Assembly (NCBI GenBank): GCA_019843655.1
Contig: JACDQD010000010.1
Coordinates: forward strand, 10,895,637-10,959,636
Reading direction: 5' to 3'
DNA from: Lethocerus indicus
Taxonomy: Eukaryota > Arthropoda > Insecta > Hemiptera > Belostomatidae
DNA: 64,000 bases
Each line of letters begins with the position of its first letter. Positions within the stretch are counted from its first letter, which is position 1. Below are positions 52,859-64,000 of the stretch, one piece after another. The position numbers and the translations under genes were made by a program. The notes beneath the pieces were generated by a model. That model saw nothing but the letters and a program-made list of their open reading frames with translations. It had not been told where the DNA came from and ran no database searches.

Positions 52859-55800
52859 TCCGTTGCCCACGAGCATAATGCACAGCAGATATTGCGCAGC
52901 ATAATAGCAGTCGGGCTCGTGACTTACGGCCGTTTGTCATCCCCGGTTTAATACCGGTTAGGCGGTGTCTCCGGCCTAATATGGAAATCCTCCCGGTCTC
53001 TCTACGTCCAGCCTCTAATGAGTTATGGGAAGTCGGTACAATTGAATGATTTTCTTCTACCCTCGGCGTCTGTCCTTCGGCCGTATCGAGATTTTAAATA
53101 GTTTGTCGATCGCGAGCTACAACCTGTTTTTTTCCCTCCTCTCGCCGATAGCTAGGATTGACATTTAGAGACTCCATTGTAAATCATTCTTGCGACTAGC
53201 GCACCTGGCCAGTACGCCGGTGCGTGCGTCGATAATTGAAGTGACATTTAATCAACGAAAGAATGTTTCTATCGGTGCCTTTTGGTTCACGTTTTAAATA
53301 TTATCCTCCCGCGCATTTCAGCGCCCTTAAGCAAATTTCACGACGTAATATCTGTGTTTCAAAAGCTATGTCCAATATGTATATGCCCAATCCTAGCAAT
53401 CGATGGATGCGCTTATTTAAATGTCTTATTCCCAACTTATGCCACTCCAAAAAACAGCTTGTAATAGGGTGAGGATTGGAACGAGGTCGATTGGCGAACA
53501 TGTGGAGTGCATATGTCTTAGTTTCTAGTCGCTAATTCATATTACTACCATGGAAAACAGGAAAAGGAGATTTAGAATTAAGGGATGAGTTGTTTTGCGT
53601 ATAACAAAATGTTTCGAGGAATATAAATTCATCAGTTAGGAATAAGAAGGTTAACATTCGTAGCCCAAAAATATTTTATTTATGTGAATGAAACTAAACT
53701 ATTTTTGTATCTAAAGATCTAATATTTTTTAAATATGATCGTGAACTGTAGTTACAAATGTCGAAACTTTAGTTATTAATGAAATTCTAGTTTTAGCATT
53801 TGGTAGGTTATCTCATTAGACCTTATCGTTAATAAGTATAAAACCTTGGGCCTGAACAAACTCTCGATTGGTCTCTCTTAAGAAATCTCTTCATTAAAAG
53901 TTAGAACCCTCGCGGCTGGCTTCGGGCAAAAGTTGTCTTGTCGGCCCGACCTAATTGTTTACCGTTTGCGGCGTTCCTTTCGAAAAAGTGGATTTACCTG
54001 TATTAATTCCGCAGTCTCCTTTCCTGGAAAGAAACTCTGAGGAAATCTGGTTGTAATTAATTGGAAATATTTTGCAGGTGGGCAGAAGTGTATGTAACGC
54101 GGCTTCGATCGCGAATCGGTTTTTTTTGTTTTCGTGGCCGCTCGTAAGAAAAAAATGATTTCGCCCCAGAAATTAAAATGCGAGTGGATATAATTTCGGA
54201 GGCGGGTTATCTTCCGGCGTAATAACTCCCGGTTCAATTTTCTAGATAAACGAGGGGGGCCCGCGCGTAAAAGGATGTAATTTCTAACGCCAAACGGTTT
54301 AATTTAATAACGAAATTCGGTAACCATCTCGCGGGCCGGGCCCGCATCGAATCTCGCCTTAAAGAGTGGCTGGCATTAAGAGGGGGAAAAAAATCCTCTC
54401 CTATTAAACTTTTAATGGAAATCCGAAATTAAAAGAGTCCTTCCCCTCCTAATGAGGTTTGCCGAACCGGCCGAGGATTTCTACACCGCAATTATTTCAT
54501 AATTACAACTCGCGCCTTATAAGTACCTAAAATGTGATTAATGAAGGGAAGCCCCCGCCCCCGCCACTTCTAGGATTCGAGTGGATCTGGGCAATTGGAT
54601 ATATTATAATTACACGTTTAGCTTTCGGCCCCCAAGTACTTATCTCTCAATCACTGGAAAGGCCGACCTATGGGGAAATGCACAAACGCTCCGATGCCAA
54701 TTCTCCGCCCCGTTCGCGAGTTGATTACAGAATTGCGAATGTGTGTGTACTCTGTGCCTGCGTTTGTTTTTCTGAACGCGTCCCGCCGCCGAACACGGTA
54801 TCAACAGCGGGTGTTCTTTGTTGTACCTTCTATTCCCTCTTTTCTGTTGGTTTATCGGCCGACTCGAATAGAACTGTACTTAATTCCGCCCGACTAATTT
54901 CAAAACTAACTTCAAAATACGGTGTTTTTAGATCCAATGTTGGATTTGTTTCCAGAAATGACAGTGATCGAGTAGGTTTTGTACCGGATGCTGCTTCTCA
55001 TTGTTCGCCGAATTAAAAATTATTTTGGTATTTTAAAGCCGTTTTTGTGGATCTCTCATTGTTAAATTTTAAATTAGGGATATTAGGGGTTTTTTCCCCA
55101 TTCACTATATTGCCAAAACTATAGTACATGCCATGCGAATACATAAAGATTGTGTTGGGAAAAGTCATGATAAAAATATTTTGGCGATTGATAGAAAGCG
55201 CGTATGGCGACAAATGCATTTAAAAATAACTAGTTTCAGTTATTTTCACGCAGGATACGTATCATTACTGTGTCAGTACCAACTAGATATAAGAAATTTC
55301 CTCTGGATAGGCCACCAATTTCGCTGGACAGAAACACGACTGGTGGCGTCCATAATAAGCGTCAGTTTAACTGAAAGCGCACGTAGTTTGTAGAAGTGGG
55401 CTTCAGTCACGAACCGACTATGAAAGCGGGCGCGGCGGGAGTTGATGAATTGCCGCGGTTTTTCTCCCGCTTTTTTCCATTTCCCGGGCCGTCGGTCCAG
55501 AAACCCCTTTACAGTTGTGGAAGTTTCTCGGACAGCCCCGTACCGCTCAATCCTTGTCCGGAATTTCGGGCTGCCGAATTCGAAGCGAACACAATCAACC
55601 CGCCGCTTTATACATACGAGTTTATTATTTCTGGCCATTTTTCCAACAATACCGTGCTAAGCTAACCTGACCTAAGCTTAAGATCAGTTTTTTAGTAAAA
55701 ATTGAATGAATAATCAATAATAAACTACGATTTGAACTTTTGCACCAAAGTCTGTTGCACGCAGAGTAAGTGTAAACAATTTTTATGAAGGACAGAAATA

Positions 55801-58800
55801 AATTATTTTTTGTGGCATGAGCGATGGCTGACACTTCTTATATGGTGCAAATATCATTTTGATATATAATAAGTAGAATTATATAATCCATTTTTGTAGA
55901 TACGAGTTTTAATATTTACTGTCATGCAGAAATAACTTCTGTTGCATAAAATACAAGAGCGTTCCTATTTGAACGAGGAATTTCATAAATTGTTCAATTT
56001 TCTCCTCTCTCGTTTGGGATGAACCAGATGGGGAGGTATCGACGGTCGGTATGACTCTAGGCCGTAGCTGCGGTAATCAACACCGGTCAGCAAACGCAGA
56101 GCACTTCGGAATTAATCAAGTCCGGAATTCCGCGCGATTTCAACCGAAACCCTTGTTTGTTAATATCTGATTGCGCACGGTCCAGCTCAGCGCTCAAACT
56201 AACACGTTGCCCTAAATCAACAGTCTAAGATTGGAACTGCATTCTCTGCAGTGTTGCAGTGTGTACGGCTGGCGGGATTGCAAATATGCAGGACGCGAGG
56301 ATCTGTGTACAAAACAATTCGGGCGCGAGAAACGGCACAAGCCCTGTTGTTGAATGCTGAAAACATCAAATAAATTCGGTCATATTTTCAAAATTGTTTG
56401 ACACCTTACTGAAAATAACCCGTTTTACTTATAATGTGCCGCCTTTTTGTCGTGTACTCGCGTTCTGAAATAAACGGTTATTGGTTCGGTTCTTTTTATT
56501 CTGCATTTCCAGGGGGTATCAAGTTTGTTAATTCGAATATATGCATATCAATGAACACCTTTTCAATCCCGTTGACAATGTCAATATCATTCCATGATAT
56601 CTCTAAATATGTAGAGGGTTTAGAAGATACCTCTTATGTTTTTCAGTAAAGTATATATTGTTTCAAGATATTGTTTGGTGGGTGATTGCATTGTCTGGTC
56701 CCGTTTTATAGAAACCTTGTCGAGCTTTCCCGGGATCGTTCTGGAACAGATTAAAGTCTCCACTGCTCAGAGCCCAGGGCCACATCCAACGGAATTAAAC
56801 GGTAGCCGATATCTCGATACGGGACTCATCTGGCCAACCCAGATTGGTCCCTTTATAACAATGGCCTATCTCCGATAATTACCCTGCATTTAAACCCCCG
56901 CGTGCCCTGAATAATTTAATGAGTGGTTGGCCCAATTACCCGGGTCCGACTCTTATCTACGACTTGGTATACTCTTAGTTGAGAGCCGAAGAAAACTAAA
57001 TTGTACGGATCCCCCGTTTTAAGAAACATTTGCAATGAAACTGTTATTTTTGAGTTTATCATGTATTAAACGGTGTAGAAATAAACAACCAAAAACTTTT
57101 AAAATCTGAAAATCAATAAATCCTTATATTTTAATATAAATCTTTATATAATATATATCTTTATAAAGCTATATCGAATTTTTCGTTACTTCCGCTTAAT
57201 AACGCTACCAGTGCGGTCACTATACTGTTACTGTTATCTTACCCCAATTTGTCTAGCAAAGGGCTATGTAAGAGAGGGCAGACAGATCGTAAGAGTAGTG
57301 AAATAAATGCATCTGAGAGTCGCTTATAAAATTAAAAATATTGTCGGTCATCACTGACCATTTGAAGATAGAATTAGCGTTGCCCAAAGAGGGGGTCTTA
57401 GAGCTCCATACATCATGAATTACAGTAATAACAGTGACTGATAATATTCAGGCTCGGCGAGAGCCCAATTCCTTTCAAATTGTTTCTGTAACAGTCCCAT
57501 TTGCTAAATTACAACCGGCCGTCGAGCGGAGCGGACCGCGAGGAATAAGAGCGCTTTTCTGTTTCGCAACGGGCCTCAGCCCCCAGTGTCCCCGGCTTGA
57601 CATGACACATCGGACACAACGGTAGTTTAATTCGGGTTGGTGAGCTTCTTTTTTTTTTCTTCTCTTAGGGGTCCGGTATTTTTTCGGCGGATTTAGTCAG
57701 CGGCCCAAACCGGGACGGAGCCGGCGACGTTGAATAATGGGCGCCCCCTCGGACTCTTGTTCGAGCGTCCGGTCCTACAAATAGTTTAATTCGGGGCGGT
57801 GCCCGCTCCCGGCTAATGAAGACGGCCCGATATCGAATTACAAGCGTTTTAAAAACCCGGCATCAATTATAGGCCCAGAATTGGGGGTTCTGCGCTCGGT
57901 ATGCTTCCATTCATCTTGTCTGTCCACTCTTCTTTCCCAGTGGGGAAATCCGATAACATTATTTGGATTCGGCAGAAGAAAACTGTTAGATCCCTTTTAT
58001 CATTCTGTCGTTCTGTGTTTTAGACTATCGATATTAACTATTGACGAAAATATGCATTAATGATTAGGGTCGATTAGAAACATTTCTAGTATATATTTTC
58101 TCGTTGAATTTTAGTAACACCCTGTAATTGTTCCCGGATAGATATGAAGGAGCCTGGGTCAGAACCTGGGACCTCCCTAGGAATCAGCCAGTTGGGCCCA
58201 ATTGTAGCGATCCGCGTTGAGTCATGCTCCAGATTATCGGTGGGATTTAGAAGCCCCTCTCCGGAAGGAGAAACGGCGCTGTTTCTGTAATGGCCCATTT
58301 TTAAACGGGGTGACTCACATTCTCCGTTGGTCGCGGCGGTTCGACCAAATTGACGCATCTTCTCAGCTCCTTGACCCTTTTTTTTGCCCGCTTGAGACCG
58401 TTTTTCTCCGAACGGCCAGAGTTCAGAGTAACCAGACCGATTGAGCTGTCCCGAAATTAATCTCCGGCCCTAACCGCTAGCAAGAGGGGGAACCGCCCTA
58501 TCTCCCCACCCCCCATCATGTATGCAACTGGTACTTATTATTTGGCTGAAAACCCAGACGCTTCTAAGGTCTGTTATTAAGTCTGAACATTGATTCGGTG
58601 ATTCACTTCGAGAAGTGCTCCCAGTAACATAATATTACCGGCCGCCTTTATACCGTTAAGGAAATGCATCACAGACATTAAAACCGTTAACAAAATATGT
58701 ATTATCAATGTCGTAAAACTCAACATTACTTATACTTGCGCCATGTCCTCTATTTTATAGTATTAATTTGCATATTGGATATTCCGAATCATCAGAATAC

Positions 58801-59053
58801 AAGAAAGGAAAAAGTAACGTTCGCATAATTTTCTCCATGAAAAGTGAGAGAATATTTTATAATTATTAATTTATACCGAATTAATGATTCTATTCTGCTA
58901 TGACATAATTCAATTATAAATGTCCGCAGTTTCCATTATTAAGGTAGTGGCGCTGGCAATCTTCTTATTTCCCCCGTTTCAGAACTGAAATCGTTTATTC
59001 AAAGTATTTTTCTTCATTTCTTTCTTTTTATCCTTCATTGATTACATACAGAC

Positions 59054-59063
59054 GGGGGGGGGG
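59054..59063. repeat. G10 homopolymer
   Basis: Seen: ten consecutive G within AT-rich sequence. Confidence 0.97.
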
Positions 59064-60258
59064 CTCGATTCTTCACCTTTTATCTCTGAAACTAATTAAT
59101 TTCAACAGTAATTTGTTCCGACTAATTGGGAGGATTTCAATTTATTCCCCTCGTCTGAATGGCCGGCCTGATTCCGGCCGATAGTGGGCCTTGGAGAATC
59201 ATCCGTTTTATTTAGATTTTTTATCCTTCTTTTGTAAGTTCATCATTTGTAGAAACGTTCCTCACCGATCTTGTAACACCGAAATGAATATTTATAAATC
59301 AATATGAATAAATATTTGGCCATGTAAAAACTGAAAATGTAAAAACCTTTGACGGATATGAAGCCTAAATAAGAGCATAGGAACTTATTTTATGTTATAT
59401 TATTTCTCCTGGAAAGGTTTTCTCAAATATATGGGCTGGAGTTCACTAAAAAGGATATTTTTTCAATACCTCAGATATTGAAGCGTAATTTCTTCGTCGA
59501 TCAATAGAGGTATATATTTTACATTTGGGTAACCGTACGCGTGACACTCTGAACGTTAACTCCGGTAGATGCAGAATTAAGAGCTGAGCCCCTCTCGCAC
59601 ACAACGGGTAGAGTCGTAAGATGCTTCAATAACTGGGAATATATGACTCGTACAGTCCCGAACCAGTCGGCGGCTATTGACGCCACTTTATCCCTTTCCT
59701 TTTCTGATAAATCTTGCTTATTACTTTATCCTATGAATTACGTCGACATCGACATTCACCGCCGCGCTCTCCTCTAGCTGACCGGCCGGAGCAAAGGGGA
59801 CATTATCGCATATTTATTGAAACGTGGGGGGAGGGTGGGAGAGATTTGAATCTTAGGGAAGGGATATTGGGGGGATAAATCGAGCCCGTGGTTAGAGCGA
59901 CAGGACACCCGGGGCCCATAACGTTCGTCCGGCACGGCCGGGGGGCGGGGGCCGCACATAAACAAGCCCGTCGTTTCCCTTCTAATCGCCGGCGAGATTG
60001 ACTGCCCGGGACCTCGCAATTCTGCCCCGGGCCCGTTATTCTTCGACGGGTCGTTCCGCGGCTAAACTACCGGCGGCCGCTGCGATTCGGGCCCGTTACG
60101 TCCGCGAAACTGCTTCCTGAAGAAGTGGCATTAGCTCAACCCGCTAGTAATAGGAACGGTGGCCTCCCAAACAACAAACAAAGCGGCAACGAAAATTTAT
60201 CTAAAAACGGGGAAACCATTTCGGTTTTATTACTGTCCGAGACTTCCGAAATTCTTTC

Positions 60259-60385
60259 TGGTTTTGAAGAACACTCGAGCGAGTTCCAGCAGAAAGATTT
60301 ATTCCCCATCCCCGCTGGAGCTCCCAGTTTCGGAAATCTTACTGGTTCCATCATCAGGGTCTTGCTCAAGTGTTCTTCAAAACCA
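60259..60385. repeat. 25-bp inverted repeat with structured 77-base loop
   Basis: Seen: 60259-60283 and 60361-60385 are reverse complements at 23 of 25 positions. The intervening 77 bases contain a second, imperfect complementary pair (CCAG and AAGATTT at 60286-60300 against AAATCTT and CTGG at 60334-60345), so a nested stem is possible. Partial complementarity continues outward, for example CGAA at 60248-60251 against TTCG at 60393-60396. A 128-codon frame on the plus strand and a 100-codon frame on the minus strand both cross it and share GFEEH because of the palindrome. Neither resembles a known protein. It lies about 0.85 kb upstream of recursive site 3. Confidence 0.88.
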
Positions 60386-61208
60386 AATAAAGTTCGTGAC
60401 ATTTTAGCAACACCTCTTGGCCTAGGTTCTCCTACCAAATTTACGATAGTAAAAAGAGGAATTCTGGTCGAACATCAGTTCTGCTCCATGCTATCTCAAA
60501 ATTTGACTTAGTTCAGGAAAATCCCCTTTAGGTGGACCGATTTGTCCAAACCTTAACATTTTAAAGGATGAAAATGAATTAAAATTTCTACGTTTTGTTC
60601 CCCAGCACGCGTTGAATCCCTGCTTTTTCAAGCGGTAGATTTGATCGTAAACGATATATGAAGCGTTGAGTTATAATTTAAAGGGGAATTTACGAAACCC
60701 AGTACAGTTGAAAGGCTTCTTAGATCACATGAATTATTTGAAGAAACTTCAACTCACTTTACTGGCGATGATGCGGATAAGTGTTGGGCGTTAAATCAAG
60801 GAGCTTGTTTGTGGAGAGACGTTTGATATAACTTTTATTCTTCTATTTATAAGCATGTTTCCAAACTGCAACTCACACGGCCTCCGCATGAAGCTCATCC
60901 ATTACTTGCCATCTGCTGCTGAGAAAACATCGGGGATCTTATACTTTCCCAGCTCTCGGATTATTTTGTTATTATTTTTTTCTCTATTTACAAGAACGTT
61001 AAATTGAAAACAACTCAGTCCGCCATTCAATCAGGAGAATACACTCTATATAATGGACGTGTCAAAAATATATTGTGGTATAAAATAAGATAGTCTGTGT
61101 GATACAGAATTTGGTGTCACCAATATTCCTTTTAAATTAAAATAAGAAAGTTACTCTTATCTTATTAAAAGTTACAATAACAAAATTGTCCAATGTTCTA
61201 CAAATCTT

Positions 61209-61241
61209 CTAATAAGTATTTTTCTTTTTTTTCAGGTAAGT
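61209..61241 (+). other. Recursive splice site 3 (ratchet point)
   Basis: Seen: TTCTAAT with CTAAT at 61209-61213, a T-rich pyrimidine tract at 61219-61232, CAG at 61233-61235, and GTAAGT at 61236-61241. The branch A at 61212 is 23 bases from the AG, the same spacing as site 2. This is the cleanest of the three. It lies 29,252 bases downstream of site 2. The adjacent zero-length acceptor and donor and the shared orientation support a common intron. The alternative is an ordinary exon starting with GTAAGT, but no long open frame follows here. Confidence 0.82.
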
Positions 61242-61305
61242 CGATTCTCTCAATCGTACGCATGCAATCCTACGTTTTACGCGATGAAACTGCTTTTTCG
61301 TAAGT
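61236..61305 (+). other. Putative cryptic recursive exon after site 3, with donor
   Basis: Seen: a further GTAAGT at 61300-61305 delimits a 64-base potential exon at 61236-61299. It is the longest of the three and within the range of ordinary small exons. The donor context is TTC|GTAAGTAACG. Known: downstream donors like this promote recognition of Drosophila ratchet points by exon definition. Inference: same role here. It is not a multiple of three in length and carries no recognisable peptide. Confidence 0.55.
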
Positions 61306-64000
61306 AACGACCATTTTATTTTGAACTCGCCTACGAATTATATTTCCAAATTGTTATCGGGCGGCGACGATTCCGGGCTTTATTTTCGACCCGTTGACTA
61401 ATTTGTTTATTGCAGATGTTCAGGACCGGCGCCTGTATATTAAATAATGTCGGGCTGATAAAAGTTTTGTAGGAAACGTCTTGTTTCTGCCGTTTGGTTT
61501 AGGGCGGATACGCGATACGGACGCCGGAGGATTTCCACGAGACAGATAACCCCTGCGATCGTCTGGTTTATTTTTTTATTGCCCCCGAGAGCCTTCCGGG
61601 ACCGTCCTTACGCCCACTCGCGTTAATTATTGGTACGTCGCGGTTTCAAGAAATTTATGGGGCTACGGACTGTAAAGTTATATATCATATATCGGCTTTT
61701 ACCGATGAGACCGTTGATTGAAGCCGGCGGAAATGTTTTTAATAAATTACTTCGCCGCCGCCCCGAAACCCACACGAGCGTCGCGTTGCCGATAGTTTTC
61801 CAAGTCGCGACCGACCGAACGGTCGTAAATCTTAGACCGGGTCTTTTTCATTTTGGAACCGAAATGAATACCATTTATTTTCGTAGTGATTTATTCTTCT
61901 TAAGTTAGATAAGCAGGTATATATTTGTGATTAGGAAAAAAGTTATGAACAGTCTATTATAAATGCTTTCTAGGCTCTCCTGGTTCCATTATAGAAATAA
62001 GCTAATAACCTATCGTTGGATCTACAATTGCTTAATACATATCAAGTTAACGCTGTTATTGCTCGACTAATAAAAATATTATTTCGTTTGACATTCGTAA
62101 TTGAGGAAAATTATCACCACCGAAGAATCGAACTCGAATTGAGTTAAAATGAATTTTTACAAAATAGCATTTATGCCACAAAGAGCTTTAATCGTTCAAC
62201 ATAAAAGCCTGTATTTTAAGCATCGTTATGAACATAAATATCAGCTATTTGATTGTGGTCTAGTATATAGCAATGCATCTTAGCTCGTACCCAACTGATA
62301 TTAGTCGAAGAGTCTTGGCCATATGATAACCACATGCTAACTATTGCAAATGTCTTGTTTGCCGTTCTATTTATAGAAATTAATGTCTCCCACTGGACAA
62401 GAGATTTTTTCTCACTGGTATCAAGGATTAGTAATTATTCTTCGAATTATTCTAGTTTTAACACTTTTCACTGGCTCTCTGGCGAGAGTTTGGATATCAG
62501 GATTGAAGTGCATTAATTATGTTTTTATTTATATAAAAAATGGAAAATACAATATTATATTTATGATAATTATTGTAGAATTAAATAATTAAATTAATTG
62601 ACCAGTTTAAGAACAGGCTAAGGCAAATAAATATATTTCGAATGACTAAAATCATAACGTCTGAAAGAAATAGAAAGGGTTTTGGCAAGATCTGAACCGG
62701 GTAATTATTCGAACAAATAAGAAGTTTTAGTTCAAGAAATTTATCGAAACTCAGAGAGGGCTTGTCTGTTTGGATTATTCATTAGGGAGGGAGGAGAGGG
62801 AGAGCGAGAGAGAGAGAGCATCATCTGGGTTCCGCCGAGCTTGATATCTTGAACAAACGTCGGTCCCCTCATCTCTTGGGGAAACATCCATTGTGTGGGC
62901 TACCTATTATTGTCGGGCATTAGGAGGTTTCGCGATTCTGGAATTGGGTCGGGGAATTGTCAGATCCCCAAGCGGGATACTATCGGATCGGAATAGGAAA
63001 ATCATTCTTTTTATAAAGGTCATTTCCTTTTCCCGACTTATCAGGTCTCTCTGCTATGGCTGAGGATAGAGAAAATGGTTGAGAACGCGGCACAATTTGT
63101 ATTTTCAGACTCCTAACATATTTCTTCTTAAAAGTGGAAGGAAAATACCTGTACTGTGATCCGCGAAGGTTTTGGAATACCTTAGTTTCCTCGATCTTCT
63201 CTCTCCTCTTGAGAGGAGAAAGGAGTAAACTATTGTGGAAGGAAAAACATACTTGTTATTTTCATACCTGTTCGACACTTCTTGGTTTGACTTTAACAAT
63301 CTCTTTTATCTCACAAGAACGACTCCAGGCCTCTGAAAAGACCCCTGCTATATATAAATTGGCCGACGACTGGTAATTGTCGCTTCGTTAAAAGTAGACC
63401 GTATATCCTAGACGTGGGCCGCCTCGTCGGCGTCTGTCACTGGGCCAAGATGGCCGTGGGCGGGAGTGCGGGAGGGGGCGGCTTAAGGGCCCGTCGGGCG
63501 ACCCTTTAATAGCCTACCGCCAGAGACTATTAGGAGCTGCTCCTACTTATCCTGTCAGGAGTCTTCGAACCCCGAGCCGCACCTGTCGGCGAACGCTCCT
63601 CAGAGCCAGATGACTCGACGAGAATTTCTACCCGCTTTTAAACCCGAAGCCGTCTCTACAATTCCAGGCGCCTCTGGCGGAAATTCCGTCCGCCTAACGC
63701 GCGAAGTGTTGCAGTATTTTAAGATCAGAATGCTCTATTACCAGGGTGAAAAACTTAAAAAACAGCCCCCAAATAAATGTCGCCCATCGGAAATATATGC
63801 CTCAAGAGTTATTAGGCAACTGTAAATTAATAATATTTATGTTTCTCCTATCTGATATAAGGGGATGACATGAGCGAGGGGGTATGGAGTGAAATACTGT
63901 TCCTTCTTTCTCCTGTTTGATCTTCTTTGACGCGGGTTACGCCTTTCTCCATCTGGTGTAATTCATGGCCGTTGTAAATAATATAACTGAGCGATACAAC
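61306..64000. other. Non-coding, start of the next intron segment
   Basis: No gene is supported. Islands lie at about 61330-61870, 62740-63060 and 63380-63720. A small inverted repeat CTCCTCT/AGAGGAG occurs at 63202-63217. No further fused CAG|GTAAGT site occurs before the window ends. Confidence 0.65.
62784..62818. repeat. Imperfect GA-rich purine tract
   Basis: Seen: AGGGAGGGAGGAGAGGG followed by GAGA dinucleotides, purine-only except for one C. Confidence 0.95.

Larger units (their letters stand above)
49205..61208. other. Non-coding intron segment, step 3 (last part)
   Basis: No gene is supported. A 160-codon frame at 54534-55016 is the longest and is unrecognisable. Islands are dense here, at about 50280-50660, 51000-51340, 51640-52200, 52750-53260, 53880-55000, 55390-55660, 56000-56330, 56690-57000, 57440-57860, 58140-58520 and 59740-60130. 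The last kilobase before site 3 is AT-rich. Confidence 0.65.

Noticed and set aside
54534..55016. 160-codon open frame, plus strand
   Set aside because: It lies in a GC-rich island, has proline-rich and mixed low-information sequence, and shows no recognisable family; an overlapping frame of 75 codons is equally open.
58140..58200. Possible tRNA-derived SINE around GGTTCTGACCC (minus strand)
   Set aside because: The B-box match is poor, a TGGC word is too close to act as an A-box, and there is no tail or target duplication.

Overview
The window looks like 64 kb of non-coding DNA from an animal nuclear genome, most likely an arthropod. I find no credible protein-coding gene, rRNA, tRNA, CRISPR array or intact transposon. 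The open frames present are short, mostly overlap frames on the other strand, and show no protein family I recognise. The longest is 182 codons, about what chance gives over 64 kb and six frames. CpG is not depleted, simple repeats are common, and AT-rich DNA alternates throughout with GC-richer islands of 150-700 bp.

The strongest signal is three '+' strand copies of the architecture of a recursive splice site, also called a ratchet point or zero-length exon. Each has a CTAAT branch-point motif, a pyrimidine tract, then CAG fused directly to GTAAGT. The CAG/GTAAGT junctions lie at 5949/5950, 31983/31984 and 61235/61236, about 26.0 and 29.3 kb apart. Each is followed within 38-64 bases by a second GTAAGT. 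That matches the short cryptic recursive exons reported to define such sites in Drosophila. I found no comparable site on the minus strand. The simplest reading is that the window lies inside one very long intron of a '+' strand gene whose exons are outside the window, and that the intron is removed in steps of roughly 26-29 kb.

Layout: 1-5926 is the 3' part of an upstream intron segment. The segment from 5950 to 31983 is step 2. It holds GA, AT and TC repeats, several C/G homopolymers and a near-perfect 43-bp hairpin at 26540-26646. The segment from 31984 to 61235 is step 3, with an AT repeat, a 22-bp direct repeat near 52.6 kb and a 25-bp inverted repeat at 60259-60385. The sequence from 61236 to 64000 starts the next segment.

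The gene cannot be named from the sequence. The GC islands may include conserved regulatory elements, but that is inference and needs cross-species alignment.
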